Position numbers and translations under genes: made by a program
Assembly: GCA_964016885.1 (NCBI GenBank)
Contig: OZ024742.1
Location: 120,353,870 to 120,417,869 of the forward strand
Source of the DNA: Eledone cirrhosa
Lineage: Eukaryota; Mollusca; Cephalopoda; Octopoda; Eledonidae
Direction of reading: 5' to 3'
Length of the DNA stretch: 64,000 nt
In this document: one piece after another, positions 33,251 to 45,399 of the stretch
Layout: each line of letters begins with the position of its first letter
Numbering within the stretch: position 1 is the first letter of the stretch
Notes under the pieces: generated by a model
The model's database searches: none
Told to the model about the DNA's origin: nothing
Seen by the model: only the letters and a program-made list of their open reading frames with translations

Positions 33251-34267
33251 AAAATAAATAGAAGATATTTTTTTCTTTTCCTTTTTTCATGCTTGTTGTT
33301 CATGTATTATGAGAATAAGATCTGAAAGTAACTGAATACCTTGGTGAAACCAAAAACATAGTAAGTGTGTAGTCTTGTTTCAAATTAAGTAAGAAAACTG
33401 GGAAAGGCAAACATTAACTTTGACTAATTAAAATCCTTTTACTGACACAAGTGAAATAAAATAATTTTTTTTATTGATTTACAACCTGAAAATGCTAATA
33501 AAGAAAAACCCATTACATGAAAACACAAAACACTGTATTTAATAAATGACTGATAAGTTTCAGGAAGCCGGTGCAATGTGATAGAAATAAATAAAGGGCA
33601 AACAATGACAAATAAAACAAAAAGTAGTGGTATTGTTTTTTGACCCAGTATATTTGAAGATAATATTTTAGAGTTATTACGTTCTTTTCAAATGTAAAAA
33701 CAAAAAACAGTTTAAAACAAAATGAATGATTGATGTGTTCTTCCCTAACTGGTTTAAGTGTCCAGAATATACATGCATGGAACAGGTATAGTAGCCACTC
33801 TACACTGTGCATTTCTAATCTAATATCCATTTGTAGCTTTTGCATGTAAATATTGTTGATTTTAATATGATCAAACAAACATCATGTTCACATGTTACCA
33901 AAATATCAACATAAATAAAGATTAAGTTACCAGCCAAATCTAACTAAAAGCACTCATTCCCCTTCCTTTTCAAAAAGACAAGCATCCAAGTTAATGTAGT
34001 CCTAAATACCTTAAACAAAGCCAGATAGCCACAGTTGTCTTTAATAAGTCAGCTCAATCAGAGATGACCTAAATTTAAATAATGACACTACAGTTTCAAT
34101 CTAAAAGAACTTTCAGAATGATATATTGACAACAAATTTTCAACTTTAAACTTACAAGGTTTTTTTTTAATTAATTAGGGGGTAATGGCATTCTTTACAA
34201 TCATAGAAACAAAATTTATTCCTAGCATTAAAAAATCAAAACACTTTAAAGAAACAGATCCTGTTTT
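33251..34267. other. AT-rich stretch, no gene
   Basis: A 121-codon minus frame (33513-33878) is hydrophobic and aromatic-rich, typical of translated AT-rich DNA, with no recognised domain. Confidence 0.45.
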
Positions 34268-34476
34268 CAAGATAACATCAAGAAATACCCAGCCCACACT
34301 GTAAAGTGGTTGTGTGGAAGTCACGGCAAAAAGCACCCAGCGCACACTGTAAATGTGGTTGACATTAGCAAGAGCATCCAGCAAGAGAAAACCAGCCAAA
34401 AACAGTCCTATATGAGTGAGACACGGTCACCCATCTAACCCATGCTCGTGTGCAAAATAAACGTTGAACAATGATG
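34268..34476 (+). repeat. 5'-truncated LINE 3' end, old
   Basis: AATACCCAGCCCACACTGTA, AAAAAGCACCCAGCGCACAC, CATCCAGCAAGAGAAAACCA, CATGCTCGTGTGCAAAATAA and GATGA tail. Two 40-bp units. Confidence 0.75.
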
Positions 34477-35263
34477 AATTCATATTAGTGGCTTTTTCTA
34501 TTGGTTTGGGAGTGAAACTGTGCCCATGGCTTTTGCAAGAACTCTGAGACCAAGCTAGACAACTGCAAGAAGGGAATTCCAAAAAGCCAACATTCTGGAG
34601 AGGAATGACTAAGCCTAGTGGTTGGTAGGTAAGGAAATTCGATAGAAAAACAGCATGATCAGAGTGATGGAATTGCAATAAAAATTGGTAAGAGAGAGCA
34701 GGTGATGAATAGCAATAGAGATGGGAGTTGATGAATGAGAGAGATAGAAATCACAGGAGAAAGGAAGATGGTTAGTGGCAAAGGTGTTAACTATGGTTAA
34801 ATCTGCTGCAGAGAAAGTCAGATTGCAAGTGCAACAGCAGGAAAATGAGCTCAGGAAGTACAGTCATCATCTCAAAAAAACTTAAGAGACATTTTAGGGA
34901 GCTCAGATGGAAAGACACCAAGATAGAGAAAAATGCACAAGAAAATTGAAGATACCTGTTAATGAAAATAAAACATAAAAACATATACCGATAACCAGAA
35001 ACACAGGCAAAAACAGGTTAACAACTCAAGTGCAAAATAAAAGAACAAGAAATTTTAGCAAAAAAACTTTTAATGAAATGAAATTGAAATATCTTTGTTC
35101 GTGTAGTGAAATAAATTCTTTGGATACTAGAGCAGAGAGATTTTCAATTAGTTGTACCATTATTTTATTACATGTTTTATACATATCAAAATGAAATAAA
35201 GGAAAAGAAGAATAGGAGAAATGAGGCAAACATTTGTAGTAAAATTTGCTAATGAGAGTCAAG
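34477..35263. other. No gene recognised
   Basis: A purine-rich block (34490-34940) with frames up to 83 codons on minus; no domain recognised. Confidence 0.4.
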
Positions 35264-35283
35264 AATTGGGGTTCTGAAATAAT

Positions 35284-35461
35284 TGTTTCTACGTTAGGCA
35301 CAAGGCCAGCAATTACCCAGTGCATTACTTTATTTTATCGACCCCGTAAGGATGAAAGGCAAAGTTAACCTCGGCGGGATTTGAACTCAGAATGGCAAGG
35401 GCCATAACTCTATACGTCAAAGCATGGCGTCCGACCCTCTACCAATACTGCCAATCCAACC
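35284..35461 (-). repeat. SINE family A, short form, 20-bp target duplication
   Basis: Flanked by exact AATTGGGGTTCTGAAATAAT (35264-35283, 35462-35481). Nearly the same sequence as 28832-29018, including the odd GGCAAGGGCC...ACGTCAAAGCATGG stretch. Confidence 0.95.
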
Positions 35462-35481
35462 AATTGGGGTTCTGAAATAAT

Positions 35482-36425
35482 GTGCTGCAACAAGATTAAA
35501 AAATAAAACTGACAGAAAAAAAAAAAATAGAAGACTTAAGCCAAAGTGTCGCAACAAGATTAAAAGATGAAACTGAAGAACAAAGATATGAATGGTGAGC
35601 AAGTGAAAGAATAAGAGCAAGTGAAAGAATAAGAGCCACTGAAAGAATACAAAATGAAATATAATGTTATAGAATAACCAGGAGATATCGTAATGTTAAG
35701 AACATGAGGTAAGTATGGCATGACAGAATGTAATACATAAATCATTTAACATTTTATGAAACAAATACTGAGTATCATTCCTGTGGAGAATTTAATGCAA
35801 TATGTTAGTTTTATTAAGAAAAACACTTTCTTGCTGAGAAAATTTCACAGATCTTGCTGATCGCTTTACAAATGTTTCAAATAGTAAAGAAGCATGTTGG
35901 GCATATGGTTATATCACCATCTTTATATCAGAAATCATCTCACAACATGAAAGAACATTATCATTATTCAATGGAAGATCTGGGTGATCTTATAATGATA
36001 TGCAACCCATCGTGGCCAGAAATAAAAAGATGACCTATTTTTTATGCAAAGTATTTCAAATTATCTTGATTTAGTCGCTTGAATACTCAAATTCATATTA
36101 AGTTTACTACCTGAAGATATAGTTACACAATTCTCTTTTGAATTTGTCCAAGCATTGTAAAAAAATTAGATTAATGCACCATGTGGTAAAGCAAATTCCA
36201 ATGTATCATGTATAGAAAACAATATATGATTAAAAAGATTTCATAAATATTTCAGAAATGACACAACATCTAAGGTAGACAGATACACTCTTTACAAAAA
36301 CCATTGTACTAAGTATGTCAAGATAGTAATCATCAAGTTGACAACTAAAATGTTACACCATGCAACAACATTTCACATAAAAATAAAACTGCCACATCAA
36401 TAATGAAATTTTCTCATCCATAAAC
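35482..36425. other. AT-rich stretch, no gene
   Basis: A short AAGTGAAAGAATAAGAGC duplication at about 35600-35640; otherwise featureless. Confidence 0.45.
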
Positions 36426-36482
36426 TCGTCATCGTCGTCGTCATCATCGTCGTCGTTTAACATCCATCTTCCACGCTAGCAT
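36426..36482 (-). repeat. Minimal LINE 3' tail
   Basis: CGTCATCGTCGTCGTCATC repeat followed by CGTTTAACATCCATCTTCCA and CGCTAGCAT. CGT-rich variant of the trinucleotide tail. Confidence 0.75.
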
Positions 36483-36574
36483 TCAGTAAATTATATCTTC
36501 AAGCACAAGGTTACATATGACTGGGTACAAATTTATATACAAGAACATAAGGTTTTTATTCATGATCATGTAGT

Positions 36575-36675
36575 ATATAAATGGCTATGTCAGTCCTCCA
36601 GAAGTAATGTGGACATTGTATGTAGCACATAAATGGCTGTCAGTTCTCCAGAAGTATTGTGGACATTGATGGAAG
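36575..36675. repeat. Tandem duplication of about 50 bp
   Basis: ATAAATGGCT...GTCAGTTCTCCAGAAG and TGTGGACATTG occur twice in succession. Confidence 0.75.
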
Positions 36676-37189
36676 TCATATACTGGGATTAATCTCTAAG
36701 TGCATCCTTGAATGTCAACAATCAGTTTACTTTCAAGGGGTTAAAAGTGAGGCATTTGAAAATGGCTAAAACAGAAACACTCTCCACATGGAATGGTTCA
36801 AAATAAATGAAACTGTACCCCTACTCTCAAATTCATTACCATTATGACTTTAACAATTGAACATCATAAAAACATAATACATGGAGGAGACAAAATAATC
36901 CCTAGAATGTAAGAAATACATCCAAAAGGAAACAGATTTTAATTCAGGTTATCATTATTGTGTGTAAAAGAAGTCACAAGCTTTGAAGACATTTGCACTC
37001 ATAACGATGCTATTCACAACATTCACAAAGCAGTAACTGAAAGCTAAGTAATGATGAGGATTGGCTGAGAAGTAGTCAAAGACATAATGCCTCTCCAAAC
37101 TGGAAAATGGCGAAGAATGGCTGTGATATATATGAGAAGCAGTAAAAAACTGAATACCTCTCCAACTGGGAAAATGTGGTTGTGATATA

Positions 37190-38489
37190 CAGGGTGTGGA
37201 CGATATTTGTTCGCAATTTTCAACTGCTAATTTTATGCAATTTTTTTTTTACTTCCGTTGTCACTCTTGTCTTCATAAAAACAGTGACTATATTTCAATT
37301 ATTTATTTTCAGAATAATTGATTATGAACCTCCAAATTTGTGGAAGAGACACGGAGTTCTTCTTGGAATCCGCGGCGGGAGGACAAATAAGGAAATTTCA
37401 GACTTTCTCAGCGTCAGCAGCAGAATGGTGGAAAAGGTCAGAAAGGAATTGGAAGATTCAGGATTCGACTACGAAGCAACATCAGTGAGGAAAACCCATG
37501 ATCGATGATCTGACGCCTTCAGAACGCCCGAGTTCGTCGCTGAAGTTCAGGATATGATCAACAATGAACCTAGCAAGTCGATGCGTGCCATTGCAAGGGA
37601 GAAAGGCGTGGATGAAAAGCTCATTAGGCTGGTGGTACATGAAGACATTCGCTACGTTTCATACAAGATGAGGAAAGGACAATTTCTGTCAAAGGCAATG
37701 CAAGAAAAGCGACTGAAGCACGCAAAGAAGCTGATCAACAAGTTGAAACACCCACTGGAGCCATACATGCTGTGGTTTTTCGCCGACAAGAAAAAAATTC
37801 TGCCAAGACCAGAAGATCAACTCCCAGAACAACAGGTGGCGCGCTGTCTCATCCAAAGACGTGCCACAGAGTCATGCAGACAAAGTTTCCAGCGACAACA
37901 TTGGTGTTAGGTGTCGTCAGCAGTCAAGGTGACATCATGCCACCTCACTTCTTCCCTGAGGGCCTCAAGCTGAACACCGATGGCTACATCCGCGTTCTGA
38001 GCGAGGTAGTAAAGCCCTGGATCGACCAGGTAGCTGCAGGTAGGCCGTACGTGTGGCAGCAAGACTCAGCACCCTGCCATACCAGCCGAAAGACCCAAGC
38101 CTGGCTGTCATAGAACTTCGTCAACCACACTTCACCTGACATCTGGCCTCCCAGCTCGCCTGACTGCAACCCCCTCGACTTCTTTGTGTGGGGCGCAGTG
38201 GAACGAGACACCAACAGATCTAGCTGCAATATGAAAGACCATTTTAAGGCCAGGATCACAAGTGCTTTTAGGGGCCTAAGTCGGGGGACAGTGACGAAGG
38301 CCTGTAGCCGGTTCCGAGACCGCCTTGAGGCCGTCATCAAAGCCATTGGCGAGTTTATCGAGTGAGATCGAAAGAACAAGTCGTGAAGACAAACTGACCT
38401 AAGTTTGATAAATATATCTTAAAAAATAAAACTACTGTGTTATTTTTTCCTAGACAGTAATCTTGTGAACAAATATCGTCTGCACCCTG
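37190..38489 (+). mobile_element. mariner-type element, 1300 bp, with 27-bp TIRs
   Basis: Terminal inverted repeats CAGGGTGTGGACGATATTTG (left) and CAGGGTGCAGACGATATTTG (right, minus) extend to about 27 bp with three mismatches. TA target duplications are at 37188-37189 and 38490-38491. The single internal gene is a broken transposase. Size, TIRs and TA are typical of the Tc1/mariner superfamily. Confidence 0.9.
37317..38365 (+). pseudogene. mariner-type transposase, broken, DD37D spacing
   Basis: An N-terminal DNA-binding region has a helix-turn-helix-like stretch (GGRTNKEISDFLSVSS). Catalytic motifs are WFFADKK (first Asp, codon 37785-37787), YVWQQDSAPCH (second) and NPLDFFVWG (third). With 37 residues between the second and third Asp, this is DD37D. 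Lesions are a stop at 37506-37508, a frameshift at the A-run near 37790, another near 37865, and a TAG at 38111-38113. The end AIGEFIE and stop at 38363 look native. No clear starting methionine is seen inside the element. It cannot encode active enzyme. Confidence 0.85.
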
Positions 38490-38552
38490 TATATGAGAAG
38501 CAGTAAAAGATAGAATAACTTTCCAACCAGGAAAATTGTTTGTCATATATGT

Positions 38553-39163
38553 GTTCTAAATAAACTGAGTGATCTACAATCACCATTCCAACATATTGAG
38601 CAACACATTAGTCAAGATTTCATAGCAGAAAGCTCACAGCACTATTTATGATCTAAGCTGCTATGACTGAGGATTAGCTGAATGAACACTAATTGTTAAT
38701 AATGACATTAATGGAGTTCATGGAGAATGGTGGTGATATTAATGTTAAAATACTGCTGATAATTATATCAAATTACAAAGTTTAAATGAACTGCAGCCTT
38801 GTGCATTTGACAGAAACATAGAAAGCTAAGAGGTTAATGATGCAAAGGTTAAGATAATAAATACCTGTACAACATGCTTATAGAATAGTGCAACATATGA
38901 GGCCAGAATGTGCTATCCTATGCAACAACTGGCATTACTGCTGATTTGATAAAGAATTAGTTCCCAATTGGCTCTGTCTCTCTATAGCCATTCTTGAAAC
39001 ATCATTATCAATTATACAAATTACTTCAGAAGATTCTCTCTCAAAGAAAAAAAAATGATATTCTAATGATAATAGATGAAGCCTCTGTGAATGAAAACCA
39101 TAAGGAACAATAAGTCCTTCTTCTGTGCAGAGATTTATGTCAGACAGCATGTAGAGTAGCAAG
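38553..39163. other. No gene seen
   Basis: AT-rich, no recognised features. Confidence 0.45.
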
Positions 39164-39560
39164 AGACTTCAACATGAACATAATAGAGAACTACACCAAA
39201 CATGGAACCACGTGGTACTCCAGCATGAACATAATAGAGAACTACACCAAACATGGGACCACATGGTACTGCAACATTGAACTAGTAGTTGCTCGAATTC
39301 TGCAGTTCTGACCCAACATGGAACCACATGGTGATGCAGTATTCAACCAGTAGTTGCTGAAACTCTACAGTTGTCACCTAACATGGAACCACATGGTGAT
39401 GTAGTATTCAACCAGTGGTTGCTGAAACTCTGCAGTTCTGACCCAACATGGAACCACATGGTGATGCAGTATTCAACAACTGGTTGCTGAAACTCTACAG
39501 TAGTCACCCAACATGGAACCACATGGTGCTGTAGTATTCAACCAGTGGTTGCTGCAGATA
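39164..39560. repeat. Minisatellite, 65-bp unit
   Basis: Units starting AACATGGRACCACATGGT at 39250, 39315, 39380, 39445 and 39510, spaced exactly 65 bp. A 51-bp variant repeat precedes them (39166-39249). 65 is not a multiple of three, so it is not a repeated protein. Confidence 0.9.
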
Positions 39561-39703
39561 GAAAATAGAACTATATGTATTGATGGCAGTTTGGATATGA
39601 ACATTGTTGAAATAGCACAAGAAATGGTGTTGAATGAGGATATTGCAGAGACTGTAGATGGGAATTTGATGGCTGTGACAAACAACATGGATTATATTGT
39701 ATA

Positions 39704-40295
39704 CTAGCAGTAGTACCCAGCATTGCACGGGATAAGGTATTGTGAAATATATAACCGCCTTAGCTAAGTTTAGTATTGCCACAACCACGGCTGGCAAAGA
39801 AGTAAGGGTCTGGTGGTACGTAAGTAAGCAACACTGTGGCTTAAAACGTGAGGAAGAAGTTGTATGCACTTACCAACTGTTTGGGAAATGAGTGTGAGAT
39901 TTGTCTTGAGCAAGGGTGGCAGAATAACTGGAGGCAGCAGACAGCCAGACATACAGACAGATATTATAAAGGCGCGTTCTGGACGCAGAGCGAATTGTAG
40001 GAAGTGACGTAATGCAGACAGCCAGACATACAGACAGATATTATAAGGGTGCGACGTTATATGTATGTATCTATCTAAAAAGATAAAGACTAAGAATTAT
40101 AGAGAGAGATCGCTAAATCGCCTAATGCGGTCCCTAGGGCATTGAAAATTTGAATTTTTTTTTGCTCAGAACACTCCCTGAAACATAAGTATTACATGTG
40201 TAAAGTTTGAAAACAGTCGGTTGGGTGCTTCTCTAGTTTTAGGGATTCAAACTCACACACACACAGACAGACATCCTCAGTTTTATATATATAGA
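39704..40295 (-). mobile_element. Helitron-like element, family 1
   Basis: On minus it starts TCTATATATATAAAACTGAG after an A and ends in a TACTGCTAG-type end before T. A GGGTACTACTGCTAG end with a CCCGTGCAATGCTGGG hairpin lies at 39704-39733. A 30-bp block (GCAGACAGCCAGACATACAG onward) is repeated inside. Same terminal plan as 11035-12018; no replicase. Confidence 0.6.
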
Positions 40296-40321
40296 TGTAT
40301 TCGTGAGTGAATAATAATAAT

Positions 40322-40512
40322 TGTTTCTACTTTTGGCACAAGGCCAGCAATTATCCCAGTACATTACTGGTACTTTATGTTATCGACCCCCCGTAAGGAT
40401 GGAAGGCAAAGTGAACCTCGGCGGGATTTGAACTCAGACCATAAAGGGGCGCAACTCTATGCTGCAAAGCATGGCATCTGACCCTCTACCAATACTGCCA
40501 ATCCACCACCTT
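40322..40512 (-). repeat. SINE family A, short form, in palindrome arm
   Basis: Flanked by exact TGAATAATAATAAT (40308-40321, 40513-40526). It interrupts the left arm of the palindrome, so it is younger. Confidence 0.9.
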
Positions 40513-40654
40513 TGAATAATAATAATAATATAATATCATAATATTATTAATATTCAGTCTGTTTACAAGTAAACAGCCTCATAAAACACTATGTGGTAGA
40601 TGACGATGTCATCTTTTTGTTCCAGTGGTAGCCGAGAGAAAATAATCGACAATT

Positions 40655-40689
40655 GACAATTGTTTCAGAGTGTCTTGCTCCTTGTCAAG
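40655..40689 (-). other. Hammerhead-like motif
   Basis: Minus strand: CTTGACAAGGAGC, then ACACTCTGAAACAATTG and TC. GAAA and a following short hairpin ending in GTC resemble the 3' half of a hammerhead core with a tiny stem III. The CUGAUGA box is not conserved. Confidence 0.3.
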
Positions 40690-40858
40690 ATTGTGTACTC
40701 TCCTCGCTGGAACAAAAGAATGACGTTGTCATCTACCACGTGGTGTTTTATGAAGCTGCTTCTTGTAAACTAACCGAATATTAATAATATTATGATATTA
40801 TTTTAATATTATGATATTATTTTAATATTATGATATTATTCACTCATGAATACATTTA

Positions 40859-43591
40859 GGTATCCACGATGTTAAGAGCGAAAACAAATTTTGTATTTTA
40901 TATTGTATATGTTTTCAAGAAAATTGTCCCAACACTAAAAAATACTTTGTAACTAAATAACAGTTTTGTTTTGTGCCTTGCTAAGTGAAATTATGGAATA
41001 TAAGAAAGTAGATTCAATTGCAGTTGGAGATTAGTAAACCATAAATTATTCCACAGAATCTTTAAAGCAACTGACTTTTTCAGGATGACCACATCAGGGG
41101 TCCAAGCTAAATTATACTTATTACAATTAACCTCAATCCTAGAAGAGACCTGCTGTGTAGACGTGGATTTATCACTGTAAAAAATTATCACAGGCAACAG
41201 AAAGGGAGATAATATATATCAATACAAAGCATGAATTTAACCCCAAGAAACACAAGGAAGCAAATCTCTAAATTAATCATTTGATACAAGTGGAGTATAT
41301 ATACTAAAGTCTGTATTTAGTCATAGCCAATTGTAAGACTAATAGATATTTTAAGTTACTAATTACTAATACAAACAGTTAGAGTGTGTTATTACATTCT
41401 AAGGTGTCTATGCAAAACATGCGCTTATAGAACATTGAGATTAAATGAGTTTCATGTCTCAAGATATAGTATGAGATTGATTTGTTATACTCCCCAAACT
41501 ACATTATATGAAGAGAAGGGTAATTTAATGTAAACTTGAATGAATTTATAACCATATTCTAATATTTTGTAAATATTACAATAAACTACAACCTGTACCA
41601 TATTGTGCAACAATGTAACTTTTGCTGTAAACATCATTTTGTAATATATAGATATTGATATAAATGGAAACTATTGAATTATGGATTGTTATGAATAATA
41701 CATGAAGATGTAGCTGTATCATATTGCAATCTGTATTATAATATGAAGTGTAAATATTGCTATATATTATAACATGTATACTACTATGAAGTGTAAATAT
41801 GATCTCTAATATATTATGAAACAAAATGTTTTTGAAAAATGTAACATATACCATATTGTATGATGTTGTAAATATTGTACAATACAACATATACTTCCTT
41901 ATGATATATTATAAAGATTATTGTAAAGACATATTGTCAATATAAAAATTGATTTACAAGCTGCACATTAGAGTTTTGTAAATATATTAGTGATTATCAG
42001 TAAAGGACAGATAATTTCATTTATTGTAATGCCCTTACATTACATTGTAATTTCATCATATAAAGGAAAAACAATACAAATAAACATTCACACTTTAAAA
42101 ACAATCTATCAATAACAAGGACTTAACAAAATATTGATTTCATATGCCATCATTTTTAACAGCATGGGTACACTAGAATAATACAGAAGCTCAAGAAAAA
42201 GTAACACAAGTTCCACTGTGTTGAATTCAACTGTATTGAATTCTGCACTTAGTACAATATATATTTCTTTCCTCAGGCAGAAAATAAGTACCACTCCCAC
42301 TTCATGGATGAATAGTGATTACAAAGCTATCTCTAAAAATATTCATTCTAATACACACCCACCATTTAACCAAAAGAAAACAGATGTTAAAACATTCAGC
42401 AGAGAATTAATAACTACTACAGAAAAGAACAAACTAAAACTGGAAGTAACGTTTCATTGTTGTCCAATTTTTGCTGATATAAACCAATTAAAGTAATTAT
42501 ATTTAAAACAAACATATGTTGTTGGCTATGAAAAGATATCTTTAAAACTTGACCAATAATCAAAAAGCAAAGTCAGCATAAAATAATGAAAGGGGGGAGG
42601 ATTACATAAGACATGCGAGAGACATTGAATGATGTCAAAGGTCAGAAGGAAGATATCGTGTAACATGTAAAAGATATCTAACCTAGCCTATAATCAGACA
42701 GACATTGGTGAAAAATAGACCAAGACAACTACTAGAGAGATAAGAATATATAAACTCAACATCAAAAATCAATCAATTAATAAAGACAACTATAATAATA
42801 AATCAGTCACAACCAAAGCATTTATTTTGTCAAGCTATTACACATAACAGAATTAAATTCTACACACTGACATATATAATCTATTAAAGGGTGAAGGAAT
42901 TACAGCTTCAAGACCATGTTTATAATATACAAAGATGGATGTAAAAGGAAAACAGCTATTAAAAGCAAATAAACACTAAAAATAAAAAGATGAAGACAAA
43001 CTAGAAAGGCAAGAAAAAAATTGTTTAAGTGATGTCTAAACTGGTATCTTAGAAAATCTACTACCTAAGTTAAAGAGAAGATAGCTATATAAAAATAAAC
43101 CATTTGATTTTACATCAAAATAGAAGATAAAAACAATATAATAAAGTTCATTATATTTTTGTCCTGAAAATCTCAGCTATAACAAAACGATAGTTTGTTT
43201 TTTGTTGGCTTTTTTTTTTTTATAGTTCATGACAAAAGGAAAAAGTATTAAAATAATAATAATAAAGAAATGCACACTTAAATATTCTATGAAGTGAAAT
43301 GGCTGTAGAAACAGCTATTCCAAAGAATCAATAATTGTGTAAATGAAATAGTTTGATGGTTAAATTAAATGCTTCTCTCATACAAACTGATATTGTTTAG
43401 CTACTTTTAACAACAACACCAAGATGAAGAGAAAAAAGAAAGAAAAAAGAAAGAAAAAAGAAAAAGAAGGAGTACAACAACAACAATAATAAAGAAAAAT
43501 GTGAAGAATTAATTTCCAAATAAGTATGTGTAGTGTTATGATTAGATTCATTTTTCTCATTGTTAAGGTTTGGAATTATTAGCATATCAGA
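40859..43591. other. AT-rich stretch, no gene
   Basis: 2.7 kb with nothing recognised. 41690-41840 contains loosely repeated TGAAGTGTAAATAT(T/G) phrases. No open frame exceeds about 100 codons. Confidence 0.5.
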
Positions 43592-44150
43592 GTTTCCCTG
43601 AGCCTCAGCCTCACAAATGCCACTGCGAATCCACTGTGGATTCTTTCAGCCCCCACTGTTATGCCATTATAGTGCTGGCCATCTCCCATGCCATACTGCT
43701 CTTAGCAAGATTAAAAGCATGGCCTGGATACCACAGGCTTCCCTACCCAGCTTGAGCCAGCTGGGCTGGACTGAGGGGGCCATAAAAGGCCAGATGGCAT
43801 GACAAGCTTCCTGTTTTGCAGTGGTAGGCCCTTCATCTAGGATTCCACATGTTGTTAGACCTTCTCCTGTGGTAACCTGGTGCATTCAGCTACCAGCCCA
43901 GGCATTGCTGCTCACCAGGCCAAACTGTCAAAGTATCGGCTGCTCTCTGATAGGTTTGTGGTTGAGCCTGTGACTGGAGAATTTTGGCGTTCATGGCCTC
44001 GAAACCACATCCCTACATACTGCTATCAGGGCAGAGTTAGCTACCCGCAAGAGTGAGCCCCGCGAGTTGTAGTGGCAATTCCAGTATGTCCCCCTCGCCA
44101 TCTTCTGGGGCAATGTCTTCTTTCTGTCTACCAAGACAAGGCAGACTAAC
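43592..44150 (-). other. GC-richer block of unknown identity
   Basis: Clearly less AT-rich than either neighbour. On minus it contains AGATGGCGAGGGGGACATAC, CTCGCGGGGCTCACTCTTGC and GGCTCAAGCTGGGTAGGG. Three overlapping frames of 61-72 codons lie here but none shows a known domain. The composition suggests part of a transposon, possibly a LINE 5' UTR; unproven. Confidence 0.4.
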
Positions 44151-44156
44151 CCTTAA

Positions 44157-44374
44157 CCCTTGAGCATTTACATTACTCTATATTTACTATTGTATCTTAA
44201 CGGTAAAGGCTTTACCTCGCATAATTATCTCACATAATATCGAATCTATGAAATTTTGTTATTTATTTTGAGAACAATACCTTAATGCCAGTATGAGCAG
44301 CCGGTTTCGGCTGGTTTAAATAGAAAGAGGTGAGAGAATTCTGGCCGGATACAGCCAGTTTAAATGCTAAAGGG
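44157..44374. mobile_element. piggyBac-type MITE, 218 bp
   Basis: Flanked by TTAA at both ends (44153-44156, 44375-44378). Ends read CCCTTGAGCATTTA and its near-complement TAAATGCTAAAGGG. TTAA target plus CCC/GGG termini is the known piggyBac pattern. The interior carries small inverted motifs (GAGCAGCCGGTTTCGGCTGG). Four copies in the window. Confidence 0.8.
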
Positions 44375-44378
44375 TTAA

Positions 44379-45399
44379 ACACTGAGGTAATAAATACAGA
44401 TCCCTCTCTCTCTCACACACACACACACAGACGGAGACAGTAAACATCAGCATATATTCTATGAAATCTGAAAGGATTCAATTCTCCAGTGAAACTCTAC
44501 TAAAACATCAAATTTCTAAATGTGAAAATATAATCAGTCAAACTAAAATAGAAAAAATATATAATAAATAACAACTTTAATAAAGAAAGTCAAATCTGAA
44601 AATGAAATATATTCAAATTGTGAAGTGTTGCACTAGTAGTGACAATAAAAGAATCTGTCAGTACACAAAAGGGAGAGTGAAAAATGAGTGTTGGAAGTTA
44701 TAAGGTGTATGATCAGGAAAAACAGAGAACCCTAGAAACAAGGAGAAAGAAACAATGACATTTTTAATAATATATTCTACTGCAGACACTGAATACTAAT
44801 TATCAAAAACAGACATCAATTATTTGTTGAGGAAAGTGACAAATGATGTTGATGTCAAAATGACTACTAAAGTGAAATACTAAAATTAATGTTTACATGT
44901 GATTGTGTGTGTATATGGTACAAGTTTTGGTGAGAGTGTGTGTGTGTGTGTGTGCATACATACACAAACTCTCTAATTACACCAATCCAACAATACATAC
45001 AACCTGGTCCTCTCCAATCATCGCCTCCCCAGTAATTAGATAAGCAATCCTGATAATGTGTGAGCACCATCAAACTGTACTTACAAACTAGTTACGATCA
45101 TCACCCATCTCTTCAATTATTCTCTCTCTCACTCCTCTAATTTATGAAGAGGTTACCTTAAAAAGACATCACTGGCCCTACTGACTAATCAACCTATAGC
45201 GCTCTCACTTCCAACATTTCAAAGGTGATAGAAGCAATTGTAAACCACTACAAATTTTGTCACCTTCAGTCTCAATGATGATCAATATGGTTTACATCAA
45301 TCAAAATTACTCACAAATTTGATCACTTGGTATTTATGTTATCAACTTGAGAAGATTGAAAAGTAAAAAGAGCATCTGTGATATTTAAACTTAGAATAT
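44379..45399. other. No gene seen
   Basis: AT-rich; a short CA tract at about 44416 and a GT tract at 44937-44953. Confidence 0.45.

Larger units (their letters stand above)
37067..38552. repeat. Tandem repeat of about 60 bp split by a transposon
   Basis: Units beginning GAGAAG(T/C)AGT start at 37067, 37134 and 38495, each with CTCTCCAA or TTTCCAA and AGGAAAA/GGAAAAT. The mariner element lies between the second and third, inside the phrase GTGATATATATGAGAAGC, seen intact at about 37122-37139. Confidence 0.75.
40297..40858. repeat. Palindromic element with hammerhead-like motif, split by a SINE
   Basis: The left arm (GTATTCGTGAGTGAATAATA at 40298, then 40514-40624 after the SINE) returns inverted at 40711-40858. 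The match runs through GTTTACAAG, CATAAAACAC and GTAGATGAC with about 85-90% identity. The loop holds the 40655-40689 motif. A small AT tandem (TATGATATTATTTTAAT) lies in the right arm. It may be the end structure of a Penelope-like or other inverted element. Confidence 0.6.

Noticed and set aside
33513..33878. 121-codon hydrophobic minus-strand frame as a membrane protein
   Set aside because: Phe/Leu/Tyr richness follows from AT-rich DNA; no signal peptide, conserved motif or neighbouring exon supports it.
37176..37189. ATG at 37176 as the transposase start
   Set aside because: It lies outside the terminal inverted repeat, in the host tandem repeat, so it cannot be the element's own start.
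42218..42496. 92-codon plus-strand frame
   Set aside because: AT-driven composition with no recognisable domain or splice context.
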